Source of the DNA: Ancylobacter vacuolatus
GTDB taxonomy: Bacteria; Pseudomonadota; Alphaproteobacteria; Rhizobiales; Xanthobacteraceae
DNA: 64,000 bases
Assembly (NCBI RefSeq): GCF_030813595.1
Contig: NZ_JAUSUH010000001.1
Span: 620,001 to 684,000 of the forward strand
Direction of reading: 5' to 3'
The position numbers were made by a program, and so were the translations under genes. A model generated the notes under the pieces. That model had not been told where the DNA came from. It was given only the letters and a program-made list of their open reading frames with translations, and did no database searches. Positions 54,691 through 64,000 of the stretch are shown one piece after another (within the stretch, counting starts at the first letter, position 1; each line of letters opens with the position of its first letter).

Positions 54691-56118
54691 TCAACCAGGC
54701 AGCAAAGCGGAGATGACCCGCCCGCCGCGTTGCAGCGTCACCCGCCAGGAACGCGCCGGCACGCGGGTAATCCGCTGCAGATCGGCGGTCGTGGCGATCG
54801 GCGTGCCGTTGATCTCCATGATGACGTCACCGGGACGGAAGCTGGTACGTTCGGCCGGCGAGCCTTCCTCAACCATCAGGATCACCACGCCCTTAACCGC
54901 GTCGATCGTCCGCATTTCCTCGATCACAGCCGGCGAGAGATTGACCACCGTCGCCCCCGACAAGGGCGAGCGCCCCTGCAGCAGCACCTCGTCGCGCGGC
55001 ACCGTCTCCGGCGCCGGCACCAGCGTCACCCTCAATGTCACCGGCTTGCCCTGCCGGACGATGCCGAGATCGACCGTGCCGCCCAGCGGGCGGGTGGCGA
55101 AGCGGAAGCCAAAGGCGTCGGGGTCATCGACCTCGAGCCCGGCGACGGTGACGATGAGATCGCCGGCGCGCAGGCCCGCCTTTTCAGCCGGACTGCCGGG
55201 GAAGATGTTCTGCACCAGCGCGCCGGTGGGGCGCACCACGTCCAGCCCTTCGGCGAGATCCGGCGTCATCTGCTGTAGATCGGCCCCCAACCAGGGACGG
55301 CGCACCACCTTGCTGCCGGCCAGCGCCGATTGCAGCACCACGCGCACCATGTCGGCGGGAATGGCGAAGCCGATGCCCTGCGAGCCGCCGGAACGCGAGA
55401 AGATCGCAGTATTGATGCCAACCACCCGGCCCGCCCCATCCACCAGCGCGCCGCCGGAATTTCCCGGATTGATCGCCGCGTCGGTCTGGATGAAGAAGCC
55501 ATAGTCGGTGATGCCGCGCTGGGTGCGCGCGAGAGCGGAGACGATGCCCTGCGTCACCGTCTGACCGACACCGAACGGATTACCGATCGCCAGCACGATG
55601 TCGCCGACCTGGAGATCATCGGACGAACCGAGTGTCGCCGAGGGGAAATCGGCCTTGCCGTCCTTGATCTTGAGAATCGCGATGTCCGTGCGCGGATCGC
55701 GCAACACCACCTCGGCGTCGAACTCGCGCTTGTCGGACAGCGACAGCCGAATCTCGTCGGCACCATCGATGACGTGGTTGTTGGTGACGACGATGCCGGA
55801 GCGATCCACCAGCACCCCGGATCCCAGCGAACGCTGGATGCGCTCGCGCGGCATGTCAAAGCCGGGCACATCCGGCCCTCCCCGGTCGCCGAAGAAGCGG
55901 CGGAAGAACGGGTCCTCCAGCAGCGGATTGTTCCGCTGGGTCGTCTTCAGCGCATAGACATTGACGATGGCCGGCGCTGTGCGCGCCACAACGGGCGCGA
56001 AGCTGAGGCCGATCTCGGCGCGCGAGGCGGGCACACGTGGCCCGCCGGCGGCGGGGACCTGTGCAAGCGCCGGCCCGGCGGCGAGAAGCGAAGCGACGAT
56101 GAGGACAAAGCGTTTCAT
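54691..56118 (-). CDS. Do family serine protease (DegP/DegQ-like)
   Basis: 475 residues from the ATG at 56118, signal peptide MKRFVLIVASLLAAGPALA. Catalytic triad His115 (TNNHVIDG), Asp145 (DPRTDIAILKI) and Ser221 (NPGNSGGALV). Two PDZ domains follow, with QNIFPGSPAEKAGLRAGDLIV and MVEEGSPAERTSFRPGDVIME. It is expected in the periplasm, degrading or refolding misfolded proteins. The rplQ terminator is about 75 bases upstream, so it has its own promoter in a gap of 138 bases. Confidence 0.94.
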   Translation of the reverse strand: MKRFVLIVASLLAAGPALAQVPAAGGPRVPASRAEIGLSFAPVVARTAPAIVNVYALKTTQRNNPLLEDPFFRRFFGDRGGPDVPGFDMPRERIQRSLGSGVLVDRSGIVVTNNHVIDGADEIRLSLSDKREFDAEVVLRDPRTDIAILKIKDGKADFPSATLGSSDDLQVGDIVLAIGNPFGVGQTVTQGIVSALARTQRGITDYGFFIQTDAAINPGNSGGALVDGAGRVVGINTAIFSRSGGSQGIGFAIPADMVRVVLQSALAGSKVVRRPWLGADLQQMTPDLAEGLDVVRPTGALVQNIFPGSPAEKAGLRAGDLIVTVAGLEVDDPDAFGFRFATRPLGGTVDLGIVRQGKPVTLRVTLVPAPETVPRDEVLLQGRSPLSGATVVNLSPAVIEEMRTIDAVKGVVILMVEEGSPAERTSFRPGDVIMEINGTPIATTADLQRITRVPARSWRVTLQRGGRVISALLPG

Positions 56119-56193
56119 GACGCCAGATATAATCCCCGCCCTGCGGCGGAGAAAGGGCCGCCGCGACCTAGCCTCGCACGCAAAGGCACCAGC

Positions 56194-56222
56194 CAAAAGA
56201 AAAGGGGCGGCAAAGCCGCCCC
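56194..56222 (-). terminator. rho-independent terminator of the ribosomal operon
   Basis: GGGGCGGC (56204-56211) and GCCGCCCC (56215-56222) form a perfect stem around AAA. On the minus strand the tail is CCCCTTTTCTTTTGGCTGG. It is 35 bases after the rplQ stop and ends the long operon. Confidence 0.9.
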
Positions 56223-56256
56223 GATCCGCCATTTGACAGTCGACCTACCGTCCCGC

Positions 56257-56685
56257 TCACGCGGCGGCGGCTTCCTCGGCCTTGGCGGCCTCGTGACGGG
56301 CGATGTCAGCGGCGCCCTTGGCCGATTCGTCGCGATCGACCAGCTCGATCACGGCAATCGCGGCCGAATCACCGTGGCGGAAGCCCGCCTTGATGATGCG
56401 GGTGTAGCCGCCATTGCGCTCCTTGTAGCGCGGGCCGATCACGTCGAACAGCTTGCGCACGACGGCGACATCGCGCACTTCGGCGATCGCCTGGCGACGG
56501 GCATGCAGGCCGCCGCGCTTGCCGAGGGTGATCAGCTTCTCCACCACCGGGCGAAGATCCTTCGCCTTCGGCAGGGTGGTCATGATCTGCTCATGGGTGA
56601 TGAGCGCCTGGCACATGTTGGCGAACATGGCCTTGCGGTGCTCGGCGGTGCGGTTGAACTTACGATACGTCTTGCCGTGGTTCAT
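56257..56685 (-). CDS. rplQ: 50S ribosomal protein L17
   Basis: 142 residues from [19 protein letters not shown], the standard L17 start; 23 more in-frame codons upstream are not conserved. The C-terminal Ala/Glu/Lys tail ([20 protein letters not shown]) is an alphaproteobacterial extension. L17 binds 23S rRNA near the peptide exit tunnel. It is the last gene of the operon, 72 bases after rpoA. Confidence 0.97.
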   Translation of the reverse strand: MNHGKTYRKFNRTAEHRKAMFANMCQALITHEQIMTTLPKAKDLRPVVEKLITLGKRGGLHARRQAIAEVRDVAVVRKLFDVIGPRYKERNGGYTRIIKAGFRHGDSAAIAVIELVDRDESAKGAADIARHEAAKAEEAAAA

Positions 56686-56757
56686 GGCAAAAATCCTAAA
56701 TGCGGCGGCTTTCGAGCCGGGAGATACGGGTGACGGCTCGAACGCCGCGCTCAATGC

Positions 56758-57774
56758 TCAATAGTGATCTTCGAACCGCTTGGCGAGATCCTCGATGTTC
56801 TCCGGCGGCCAGCCCGGCACTTCCATGCCGAGGTGCAGGCCCATGCTGGCGAGAACTTCCTTGATCTCGTTCAGCGACTTGCGGCCGAAGTTCGGGGTAC
56901 GGAGCATCTCCGCCTCGGTCTTCTGGATCAGGTCGCCGATATAGACGATGTTGTCGTTCTTCAAGCAGTTGGCCGAACGGACCGACAACTCCAGCTCGTC
57001 CACCTTCTTGAGGAGCGCGGGGTTGAAGGGCAGCTCCTGCATGACAGGGCTTTCCGTCTCGCGCTTGGGCTCCTCGAAGTTGACGAAGATCTCGAACTGG
57101 TCCTGCAGGATGCGCGCGGCATAGGCCAGCGCATCCTCGGGGCCGACAGAGCCATTGGTCTCGATGGTCAGCGTCAGCTTGTCATAATCGAGGATCTGAC
57201 CCTCGCGGGTGTTCTCGACCTTGTAGGAGACCTTCTTGACCGGCGAATAGAGGCTATCGACCGGGATCAGGCCGATCGGCGCGTCTTCCGGCCGGTTGCG
57301 GTCGGCCGCAATGTAGCCCTTGCCGGTGTCGACGGTGAACTCCATGCGGATCTCGGCGCCGTCGTCGAGCGTGCACAGCACGAGCTCGGGGTTCAGCACC
57401 TGCACGTCGCCCACGGTCTGGATATCGCCGGCGGTGACGACACCCGGCCCCTGCTTCTTCACGACCATGCGCTTGGGGCCATCGCCCGCCATCTTGATGG
57501 CGATGTCCTTGATGTTGAGGACGATATCGGTGACGTCCTCGCGCACGCCCGGGATCGACGAGAACTCGTGCAGCACCCCGTCAATATGCACGGACGTCAC
57601 CGCCGCGCCCTGAAGCGACGACAGCAGGATGCGGCGCAGCGCATTGCCGAGCGTCTGCCCGAAGCCGCGCTCCAGAGGCTCGGCGACCACAGTCGCCAGG
57701 CGCTTCGGGTCGCTGCCGAGCACGACTTCAAGCTTCTCGGGCTTGATCAGCTCTTGCCAGTTCTTTTGAATCAC
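56758..57774 (-). CDS. rpoA: DNA-directed RNA polymerase alpha subunit
   Basis: 338 residues from a GTG at 57774, giving [15 protein letters not shown], with AAGGGTGA upstream. The N-terminal dimerisation domain includes [27 protein letters not shown]; a linker rich in Glu and Pro follows, then the C-terminal domain with [24 protein letters not shown] and [11 protein letters not shown] that contacts UP elements and activators. Full length and typical. Confidence 0.98.
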   Translation of the reverse strand: MIQKNWQELIKPEKLEVVLGSDPKRLATVVAEPLERGFGQTLGNALRRILLSSLQGAAVTSVHIDGVLHEFSSIPGVREDVTDIVLNIKDIAIKMAGDGPKRMVVKKQGPGVVTAGDIQTVGDVQVLNPELVLCTLDDGAEIRMEFTVDTGKGYIAADRNRPEDAPIGLIPVDSLYSPVKKVSYKVENTREGQILDYDKLTLTIETNGSVGPEDALAYAARILQDQFEIFVNFEEPKRETESPVMQELPFNPALLKKVDELELSVRSANCLKNDNIVYIGDLIQKTEAEMLRTPNFGRKSLNEIKEVLASMGLHLGMEVPGWPPENIEDLAKRFEDHY

Positions 57775-57904
57775 GACGTCACCCTTGGTTTCGACGGTGC
57801 CCCGGACTCCCTGCCCGGCACCTTCCACCCCGGTCCCGGCGGGAGGGGGAAGGCCGACTGCAGCGGCCCCTGCGGCGCCCGAAGCGCCGCTGGATGATTA
57901 GGCG

Positions 57905-58294
57905 TCAGACGCGCCGACGCTTGCGCGGACGGCAGCCATTGTGCGGGATCGGCGTCACGTCGCGGATCGACGTCACGGTGAAGCCCGCCGCCTGGAAGGC
58001 ACGAAGCGCCGACTCGCGGCCGGACCCGGGACCCGAGACCTCGACCTCGATGGTACGCATGCCGTGATCGGCGGCCTTGCGGGCGCAATCCTCGGCAGCC
58101 ACCTGCGCCGCATACGGCGTGGACTTGCGCGAACCCTTGAAGCCCATGGCGCCCGCCGACGACCAGGCAATGGTGTTGCCCTGCGCGTCGGTGATGGTGA
58201 TCATGGTGTTGTTGAACGACGCATTCACATGCGCGACGCCGGAGGCGATGTTCTTGCGCTCACGACGCTTGATGCGGGCAGCTTCTTTAGCCAT
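57905..58294 (-). CDS. rpsK: 30S ribosomal protein S11
   Basis: 129 residues, [19 protein letters not shown] to [21 protein letters not shown]-type segment here is [17 protein letters not shown]11 lines the mRNA path on the platform of the small subunit. 130 bases separate it from rpoA, with no strong terminator between. Confidence 0.98.
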   Translation of the reverse strand: MAKEAARIKRRERKNIASGVAHVNASFNNTMITITDAQGNTIAWSSAGAMGFKGSRKSTPYAAQVAAEDCARKAADHGMRTIEVEVSGPGSGRESALRAFQAAGFTVTSIRDVTPIPHNGCRPRKRRRV

Positions 58295-58410
58295 AGACCT
58301 TGGATCCTTCGAACGCGCCCGTCATTCCAGGCGCTCGGGACAGTAAACGTAACGAATGCGCCGGCCGCCCGCGGCGCCGGCGCTGAAAAGCGGGCCTCAG
58401 CCCGCCCTCC

Positions 58411-58779
58411 TCACTTCTTCTTGCCGGCGATCGCCTTGGCAGGACCCTTGCGGGTACGGGCATTCGTGTGGGTACGCTGACCGCGGACCGGCAGGCCACG
58501 ACGATGACGCAGGCCGCGGTAGCAGCCGAGGTCCATCAGGCGCTTGATGTTCATCGAGACTTCACGGCGCAGGTCGCCCTCGACCAGATAGTCGCGGTCG
58601 ATGGTCTCGCGGATCTGCAGGACTTCCTGGTCGGTGAGCTGGTTGACCCGGCGCTCGACCGGGATGCCGACCTTCTCCACGATGTCGGCAGCGTTCTTCG
58701 CGCCGATGCCGTGAATGTACTGAAGCGCGATGATGACGCGCTTGTTGGTCGGGATGTTAACGCCTGCAATACGAGCCAC
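58411..58779 (-). CDS. rpsM: 30S ribosomal protein S13
   Basis: 122 residues from a GTG at 58779, giving [15 protein letters not shown]; 56 in-frame codons upstream are not conserved. The ending [23 protein letters not shown] is standard. S13 sits at the head of the small subunit and touches the P-site tRNA. Gap to rpsK 116 bases. Confidence 0.98.
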   Translation of the reverse strand: MARIAGVNIPTNKRVIIALQYIHGIGAKNAADIVEKVGIPVERRVNQLTDQEVLQIRETIDRDYLVEGDLRREVSMNIKRLMDLGCYRGLRHRRGLPVRGQRTHTNARTRKGPAKAIAGKKK

Positions 58780-58966
58780 GTCGCTCTCTCCATGTGAACC
58801 GGACGAACCGGTGATGAAAATGCCCCGCGCCGGTGGAGGCCGGCCCTTGCGGAGATACGCACGAGGCCGCCCGACATCAGCGAATTGATGTCGATTGGCG
58901 GCACCCGCTTGAGTGAAGCGCGGCACATAGAGCGATTCCGCCCACATGTCAAGCCGCAGCGAGTCC

Positions 58967-59551
58967 TCAGGCCAGATCGAGGACGTCCGCGATGGCCTTC
59001 GTCACCTCGTCGATGGGCTTCATCCCGTCGATGGTCGCCAGCATGCCGCGCTGCGCATAATAGGGCGCGACCACGGCGGTATCCCGGTTGAAGGCCTCGA
59101 GGCGCGTCTTGAACACCTCCGGGTCATCATCCTTGCGCACCGGCTCGCCGCGTGCGGCGGTTTCGCGGGCGCGCTGGATGATGCGGTCGACCAGCTTGTC
59201 CTGGTCGACCTTCAGCTCGATCACCGCGTCAAGCTTGAGGCCCTTCTCCGCCAGGATCCGGTCCAGCGCCTCGGCCTGCGCGACCGTGCGCGGGAAGCCG
59301 TCGAGGATGAACCCCTTGGCGCAGTCCTGCTGGTCGATGCGGTCGGAGATGATGCCGATCACGATCTCGTCGGAGACGAGGTTGCCGGCATCCATCACCG
59401 CCTTGGCCTTGAGGCCAATCGGCGTTTCGTTGCGAACGGCTTCGCGCAGCATGTCGCCGGTCGAAAGCTGCACGATCTCGTGGCGCGCGACCAGACGCTG
59501 CGCCTGCGTGCCCTTCCCCGCCCCCGGAGGTCCGAGCAGTATAAGCCTCAT
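58967..59551 (-). CDS. adk: adenylate kinase, short-lid form
   Basis: 194 residues. P-loop GPPGAGKGT (7-15), then [10 protein letters not shown] and [11 protein letters not shown], and the short LID loop around [23 protein letters not shown], without the long zinc-type lid of E. coli Adk. The short form is normal in alphaproteobacteria. It balances AMP, ADP and ATP. Start overlaps the secY stop as ATGA, so it is coupled to secY. 187 bases then separate it from rpsM. Confidence 0.97.
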   Translation of the reverse strand: MRLILLGPPGAGKGTQAQRLVARHEIVQLSTGDMLREAVRNETPIGLKAKAVMDAGNLVSDEIVIGIISDRIDQQDCAKGFILDGFPRTVAQAEALDRILAEKGLKLDAVIELKVDQDKLVDRIIQRARETAARGEPVRKDDDPEVFKTRLEAFNRDTAVVAPYYAQRGMLATIDGMKPIDEVTKAIADVLDLA

Positions 59552-60879
59552 CGGCGCTTCCCCTTGAGCTTGGCCTTCTTGACCAGCCCCTCATATTGGT
59601 GCGCCAACAGATGACCCTGAACCTGGGCCACCGTATCCATCGTCACGCTCACCACGATCAGCAGCGAGGTGCCGCCGAAATAGAACGGGACTGCGGCGTA
59701 GGAGATGAGAATCTCCGGGAAGAGGCACACGACCGCTAGGTAAGCCGCACCAATGACCGTGATGCGAGTCAGCACATAGTCGATATACTCGGCGGTGCGC
59801 TCACCCGGGCGGATGCCCGGCACGAAGCCGCCATGTTTCTTCAGATTGTCCGCCGTCTCCGTCGGATTGAACACGATGGCCGTGTAGAAGAAGCAGAAGA
59901 ACACGATCAGCAGCACATAGAGCAGCATGAACAGCGGCTGTCCGTGCCCGATCAGAGTCGTCACCGTCGTTAGCCAGCCCGGGCCCGAGCTCTGCATGAA
60001 GCTCGCCACCGTAGTGGGAATGAGCAGCAGCGAGGAAGCGAAGATCGGCGGGATGACGCCCGAAGTGTTCAGCTTCAGCGGCAGATGCGAGGACTGGCCC
60101 TCATACACCTTGTTGCCGACCTGGCGCTTGGGATACTGGATCAGCAGCCGGCGCTGCGCCCGCTCCATGAACACGATGAACATGATGATGCCGATGGCCA
60201 TCAGGATCACCGCGAGGATGATGCCGGTGGACAGCGCGCCCTGACGGCCGAGTTCCAGCGTGTTGGCGATCGCTGCCGGCAGCTCCGCCACGATACCGGC
60301 GAAGATGATCAGCGAGATGCCGTTGCCGATGCCGCGCGAGGTGATCTGCTCGCCAAGCCACATCAGGAACATGGTGCCGCCAGTGAGCGTGACGACCGTC
60401 GAGATACGGAAGAACCAGCCGGGATCCGACACGACGGCGCCGGACCCTTCAAGGCCGACGGCGATGCCGTAGGACTGGAAGACCGCGAGCACCACGGTCA
60501 GGTACCGCGTGTACTGGTTGATCATCTTGCGGCCCGACTCGCCTTCCTTCTTCAGCGCTTCCAGCGTCGGCGAGACGGTGGTCAGCAGCTGAATGATGAT
60601 GGAGGCCGAGATGTAGGGCATGATGTTCAGGGCGAAGATCGCCATGCGCGAAACCGCGCCGCCCGAGAACATGTTGAAGAGCCCGATAATGCCCTGCTGC
60701 GCCGTGCTGAAAACGTCAGCCAGCGCGTCGGGATTGATCCCGGGCATCGGGATATAGGTGCCCAGCCGATAAACGAGAAGCGCACCCAGGGTGAACCAGA
60801 TGCGCTTCTTCAGTTCGTCGGCTTTTGCCAGAGCACCGAAATTGAGGTTTGCCGCGAGCTGTTCTGCTGCCGAGGCCAT
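59548..60879 (-). CDS. secY: preprotein translocase subunit SecY
   Basis: 443 residues with ten membrane segments. Family signatures include [14 protein letters not shown] near the start, [19 protein letters not shown] and [19 protein letters not shown], with the cytoplasmic loop [14 protein letters not shown]. SecY forms the protein-conducting channel with SecE and SecG. The cytosolic tail [10 protein letters not shown] is basic. It is followed by adk with a 4-base overlap and preceded by rplO. Confidence 0.98.
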   Translation of the reverse strand: MASAAEQLAANLNFGALAKADELKKRIWFTLGALLVYRLGTYIPMPGINPDALADVFSTAQQGIIGLFNMFSGGAVSRMAIFALNIMPYISASIIIQLLTTVSPTLEALKKEGESGRKMINQYTRYLTVVLAVFQSYGIAVGLEGSGAVVSDPGWFFRISTVVTLTGGTMFLMWLGEQITSRGIGNGISLIIFAGIVAELPAAIANTLELGRQGALSTGIILAVILMAIGIIMFIVFMERAQRRLLIQYPKRQVGNKVYEGQSSHLPLKLNTSGVIPPIFASSLLLIPTTVASFMQSSGPGWLTTVTTLIGHGQPLFMLLYVLLIVFFCFFYTAIVFNPTETADNLKKHGGFVPGIRPGERTAEYIDYVLTRITVIGAAYLAVVCLFPEILISYAAVPFYFGGTSLLIVVSVTMDTVAQVQGHLLAHQYEGLVKKAKLKGKRR

Positions 60880-60934
60880 GGTGGCTCCGCTCCTCGTCTG
60901 CGCCCTGTAAAGTCGGTTAGGCCTGACGTAAGCG

Positions 60935-61426
60935 TCAGGCCGCCGTTTCGCCAGCGTCGGTCTTGGACACCAGCAGCGTCACCGTGCCGCCGGCCTTCTC
61001 GATCGCTTCGATCGCCGACTTGGTCGCATGGGCGACCTCGAAGGTGACCTTGGCCGTCAGCTCGCCGGAGCCGAGCACGCGCACGCCGTCCTTGGCGCGA
61101 CGCAGAACGCCCGCCTCGACCAGCACCGCCTGCGTCACGACAGCCGAAGCGTCCAGCTTGCCGGCATCGATCGCGGTCTGGACGCGGCCGAGAGAAACCT
61201 CGTTCCAGTCCAGCGCGAAGATGTTGGTGAAGCCGCGCTTGGGCAGGCGACGATGGATCGGCATCTGGCCGCCCTCGAAGCCCTTGATCGCGACGCCGGT
61301 ACGCGAGGTCTGACCCTTCACGCCACGTCCGCCGGTCTTGCCCTTGCCCGAGCCGATGCCGCGGCCGACGCGCATGCGCTTCTTGCGCGCGCCGGAATTG
61401 TCCTTGATCTCGTTAAGGCTGCTCAT
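60935..61426 (-). CDS. rplO: 50S ribosomal protein L15
   Basis: 163 residues: [21 protein letters not shown] and [35 protein letters not shown] are the conserved L15 core. Standard length. Lies between rpmD and secY as in most bacteria. Confidence 0.98.
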   Translation of the reverse strand: MSSLNEIKDNSGARKKRMRVGRGIGSGKGKTGGRGVKGQTSRTGVAIKGFEGGQMPIHRRLPKRGFTNIFALDWNEVSLGRVQTAIDAGKLDASAVVTQAVLVEAGVLRRAKDGVRVLGSGELTAKVTFEVAHATKSAIEAIEKAGGTVTLLVSKTDAGETAA

Positions 61427-61447
61427 CGCCAGTCTCCTTCTGCGCCG

Positions 61448-61639
61448 TCAGGCTTCGACGACGCGGACGAGGTGGCGGACCTTGTAGATCATGCCACGCA
61501 CGGCCGGGGTATCTTCGAGCGTCGAGCGACGCCCAAGCTTGTTGAGGCCGAGACCGATCAGCGTCGCCCGCTGAGCCTCGGGGCGGCGGATCGGGCTGCC
61601 GGTCTGTTCGACCGTAACCGTGTTGGTGCTGTTCGCCAT
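61448..61639 (-). CDS. rpmD: 50S ribosomal protein L30
   Basis: 63 residues from the ATG at 61639. [28 protein letters not shown] is the L30 signature. Six upstream in-frame codons are dropped because they lack conservation. Lies between rpsE and rplO. Confidence 0.97.
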   Translation of the reverse strand: MANSTNTVTVEQTGSPIRRPEAQRATLIGLGLNKLGRRSTLEDTPAVRGMIYKVRHLVRVVEA

Positions 61640-61664
61640 GATTAGCTTCCCTACCACTCAGGCG

Positions 61665-62216
61665 TCAGTCGGTCGCTTCGGCGTCGTCGATGCGACGGCG
61701 CGACTGAAGCTGCGAGACCTTGAGGCTGCGACGCGCCGCGACAAGGCGCGGGCTGTCCTGGTTCTTCAGCGCATCGAAGGTCGCGCGGACCATGTTGTAC
61801 GGGTTGGACGAGCCGAACGACTTCGCCACCACGTCCTGCATGCCCAGCGTCTCGAAGACGGCGCGCATCGGGCCGCCGGCGATGATGCCGGTACCGGCCG
61901 GAGCCGCGCGCAGAATGACCTTGCCGGCGCCATGATGGCCATGCACGTCATGATGCAGGGTGCGGCCTTCGCGCAGCGGCACGCGGATCAGCGCGCGCTT
62001 GGCGGCTTCCGTCGCCTTGCGGATGGCTTCCGGCACTTCACGCGCCTTGCCGTGACCGAAGCCGACGCGGCCCTTCTGGTCGCCCACAACCACCAGGGCG
62101 GCGAAGCCGAAGCGACGGCCACCCTTCACAACCTTCGCGACACGGTTGATGTGGACCAGCTTGTCCACGAACGTGTTGTCGCGATCCTCGCGTTCACGCT
62201 CACGTTCACGAGCCAT
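61665..62216 (-). CDS. rpsE: 30S ribosomal protein S5
   Basis: 183 residues from the ATG at 62216. An N-terminal charged stretch ([13 protein letters not shown]) precedes [30 protein letters not shown], then [16 protein letters not shown]5 is needed for accurate decoding and ribosome assembly. The 22 in-frame codons upstream are not conserved. Confidence 0.98.
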   Translation of the reverse strand: MAREREREREDRDNTFVDKLVHINRVAKVVKGGRRFGFAALVVVGDQKGRVGFGHGKAREVPEAIRKATEAAKRALIRVPLREGRTLHHDVHGHHGAGKVILRAAPAGTGIIAGGPMRAVFETLGMQDVVAKSFGSSNPYNMVRATFDALKNQDSPRLVAARRSLKVSQLQSRRRIDDAEATD

Positions 62217-62259
62217 GATCTTATCCTCGTCGTTCTGCGGGGTGATCCCGCTCGTGATC

Positions 62260-62622
62260 TCAGAAGTTGAGACCGCCCTCACGGGCGGACTCGGCGAGCG
62301 CCTTGACGCGGCCGTGATAGATGAAGGCGCCGCGGTCGAAGACCACGTCCTTCACACCGGCTGCGACGGCGCGTTCCGCCACGAGCTTGCCGATCGCCTG
62401 AGCCGCGGCGACATCCGCGCCGGTCTTCAGGCTTTCCCGCAGGGTCTTCTCGAGCGTCGAAGCGGACGCAATCGTCACGCCGCGCGCGTCGTCGATGATC
62501 TGCGCATAGATGTGCTTCGACGAGCGATGCACCGAGAGGCGCGGCCGCCCGTTCGCCGTCGTGCGGAGAGCACGACGGACACGCGCCTTGCGGCGCTCGG
62601 TAGCGTCCTTGTACTGTGCCAT
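62260..62622 (-). CDS. rplR: 50S ribosomal protein L18
   Basis: 120 residues. [35 protein letters not shown] is the L18 core; it carries 5S rRNA to the large subunit. Between rplF and rpsE as usual. Confidence 0.98.
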   Translation of the reverse strand: MAQYKDATERRKARVRRALRTTANGRPRLSVHRSSKHIYAQIIDDARGVTIASASTLEKTLRESLKTGADVAAAQAIGKLVAERAVAAGVKDVVFDRGAFIYHGRVKALAESAREGGLNF

Positions 62623-62634
62623 GGTTCGGGTCCG

Positions 62635-63168
62635 TTACTTCTTCTTGCCTTCCTTGCGGAAGATGAACTCACCCGCGTACTTCACGCCCTTGCCCTTGTA
62701 GGGCTCGGGACCGCGATAGTCGCGAATCTCGGCAGCGACCTGACCGACCTTCTGCCGGTCGATGCCGCTGATGACGATTTCGGTCGGCTTCGGGGTCACG
62801 ATCTGGATCCCTTCCGGGATCGCATAGTTCACATCGTGGCTGAAGCCAAGCGCCAGGCTGAGGCTCTTGCCCTGCACGGCCGCGCGATAACCGACGCCGC
62901 TGATTTCCAGCTTCTTCTCGAAGCCCTTGGTGACGCCTTCGACCAGGTTCGCCACCAGCGTGCGGGACAGGCCCCACATCGCCTTGTGGCGGTTGGTCTC
63001 GCCGTTGAGGGAGAACAGGATCGCCCCGTCCTCCATCTTCACCGCGATCTCGTCGACAACAGTGGTTTCAAGCGACCCCTTGGGTCCCTTGACCGACACC
63101 GTCTGACCATTGATCGACGCCGTGACGCCGGCCGGAATGGTGATGGGGGCTTTACCGATCTTGGACAT
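62635..63168 (-). CDS. rplF: 50S ribosomal protein L6
   Basis: 177 residues, [15 protein letters not shown] to [21 protein letters not shown], with the two L6 domains. L6 lies near the factor-binding site of the large subunit. 12 bases before rplR. Confidence 0.98.
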   Translation of the reverse strand: MSKIGKAPITIPAGVTASINGQTVSVKGPKGSLETTVVDEIAVKMEDGAILFSLNGETNRHKAMWGLSRTLVANLVEGVTKGFEKKLEISGVGYRAAVQGKSLSLALGFSHDVNYAIPEGIQIVTPKPTEIVISGIDRQKVGQVAAEIRDYRGPEPYKGKGVKYAGEFIFRKEGKKK

Positions 63169-63188
63169 GTGCTCTCTCTCCTCCCCGA

Positions 63189-63587
63189 TCAGAAGACCGT
63201 GAAGAGGACCTCGCCGCCCACGTTCTTATCGCGGGCTTCGTGGTCCGCCATCACGCCCTGCGGCGTGGAGACGACAGCGACGCCAAGGCCGTTGGCGACG
63301 CGGGGAAGGGTCTTGACGGACGAATACACCCGCCGACCCGGCTTGGAGACACGCGAGATTTCGCGGATCACCGGCTCGCCGTCATAGTACTTGAGTTCGA
63401 TCTCGAACTCGGTGCGGCCATTGACCGGCTCGGAAGCCGAATAGCCGCGGATGAAGCCCTCAGCCGTCAGGACTTCCAGCACGCTGGCGCGCAGACGCGA
63501 GCCCGGCGTGAGGATCTTTTCCTTACGGCGCATCTGCGCGTTGCGGATGCGGGTAATCAGATCGCCGATCGGATCAGTCGTGGACAT
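63189..63587 (-). CDS. rpsH: 30S ribosomal protein S8
   Basis: 132 residues, [22 protein letters not shown] to [11 protein letters not shown]8 binds the central domain of 16S rRNA, and in E. coli represses the spc operon. Standard. Confidence 0.98.
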   Translation of the reverse strand: MSTTDPIGDLITRIRNAQMRRKEKILTPGSRLRASVLEVLTAEGFIRGYSASEPVNGRTEFEIELKYYDGEPVIREISRVSKPGRRVYSSVKTLPRVANGLGVAVVSTPQGVMADHEARDKNVGGEVLFTVF

Positions 63588-63600
63588 GGATCGACCCTCC

Positions 63601-63906
63601 TCACCAGCTCGACTTGACGAGGCCAGGAATCTGGCCCTGCGAACCGAGCTCGCGAAGCGCGATACGGCTCATCTTCATCTTGCGATAGTAAGCGCGCGGG
63701 CGCCCGGTGATCTCGCACCGGTTGCGGATACGCACCTTCGCCGAGTTGCGCGGCAGTTCCGCCAGCTTGAGAACCGCAGCGAAGCGCTCCTCGATCGGCA
63801 GTTCCTTGTTGCTCACCAGGGCCTTGAGACGCGAACGCCGGCCGGCATAGCTCTTCACGAGCTTGCGACGGTGTTCGTTCTTCTCGACCGAGCTCTTCTT
63901 GGCCAT
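63601..63906 (-). CDS. rpsN: 30S ribosomal protein S14
   Basis: 101 residues, the long zinc-free form: [28 protein letters not shown] at the C-terminus has one Cys only. [17 protein letters not shown] is the usual start. Lies between rplE and rpsH. Confidence 0.98.
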   Translation of the reverse strand: MAKKSSVEKNEHRRKLVKSYAGRRSRLKALVSNKELPIEERFAAVLKLAELPRNSAKVRIRNRCEITGRPRAYYRKMKMSRIALRELGSQGQIPGLVKSSW

Positions 63907-63965
63907 ATGATCTTGCTCCTAGTCTCCGCGTTTGAGGCTCCCGCCCCACAGCCGGAAGGGGATGC

Positions 63966-64000
63966 TTACTGACGGAACGGGAAGTTGAAGGCCTTCAGAA
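63966..64000 (-). CDS. rplE: 50S ribosomal protein L5, C-terminal end
   Basis: Only the last codons are inside the window: on the minus strand LKAFNFPFRQ followed by TAA (63968-63966). FNFPF and the position before rpsN identify it as the end of L5. The rest lies beyond the right edge. Confidence 0.85.
   Translation of the reverse strand, partial: LKAFNFPFRQ

Noticed and set aside
56764-57897. 377-codon open frame opposite rpoA
   Set aside because: No recognisable domain; the alpha subunit gene occupies the other strand with all its signatures.

Overview
The window is about 64 kb of G+C-rich chromosome from an alphaproteobacterium, most likely of the order Hyphomicrobiales (Rhizobiales). 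Gene content and order point that way: a DivK/DUF3572/DinB block, an EipB-type DUF1849 protein, a RidA-GDPD-GNAT-HIT-AzlCD-ClpA-ClpS-phasin run, a short-lid adenylate kinase inside the ribosomal operon, a catalytically degenerate dihydroorotase behind pyrB, and a rhizobial-type palindromic repeat. A member of the Xanthobacteraceae (Ancylobacter/Starkeya-like) is my guess, from general familiarity only. No insertion sequence, prophage, integrase or CRISPR array was seen.

Layout. 1-1.2 kb: end of a lactate permease gene and a DUF6455 protein. 1.2-4.4 kb: a composite palindromic repeat, then a leftward gatC-gatA-chorismate mutase operon, a 45-bp tandem repeat and two small secreted proteins. 4.4-12.1 kb: a winged-helix regulator, a UPF0173 hydrolase, ruvX, an AEC transporter, pyrB with pseudo-pyrC, plsY, dprA, and a second repeat copy. 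12.4-21.9 kb: topA, a drug exporter, rnr, DUF983, NUDIX, a second MFS carrier and rpmG. 22.3-29.6 kb: divK, DUF3572, dinB, eipB, ridA, GDPD, an acyltransferase, HIT and azlCD. 29.8-33.3 kb: clpS-clpA (N-degron proteolysis) and a phasin gene preceded by two PhaR-like sites. 33.7-43 kb: a D,D-carboxypeptidase with a SPOR domain, a membrane J-protein with a VWA protein, panC, GST, several DUF proteins, YdcF and mgtE. 43.2-44.5 kb: acyP, lipB and tRNA-Leu(GAG).

44.5-50.9 kb is the most accessory-looking part. A 650-base gene-free stretch behind the tRNA is followed by four same-strand genes: a DegT-family aminotransferase, a NeuD-like acyltransferase, a family-2 glycosyltransferase with a proline-rich tail, and a 925-residue protein that appears to join a methyltransferase, a GT2 and a GT4-like domain. 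Together they look like a small glycan-building or protein-glycosylation module. No polymerase, flippase or exporter is next to them.

50.9-56.1 kb returns to housekeeping genes on the minus strand: polysaccharide deacetylase, RluA-type pseudouridine synthase, crcB, rarA and a Do-family protease. From 56.2 kb to the end runs the leftward distal part of the spc/alpha ribosomal operon (rplE-rpsN-rpsH-rplF-rplR-rpsE-rpmD-rplO-secY-adk-rpsM-rpsK-rpoA-rplQ), closed by an intrinsic terminator. Three intrinsic terminators in the window (after rpmG, the phasin gene and rplQ) share an extended tail sequence.

All calls come from reading the sequence and translations; no database search or folding program was run. 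Start codons were moved inward from the longest frame where family length and a visible Shine-Dalgarno sequence supported it.
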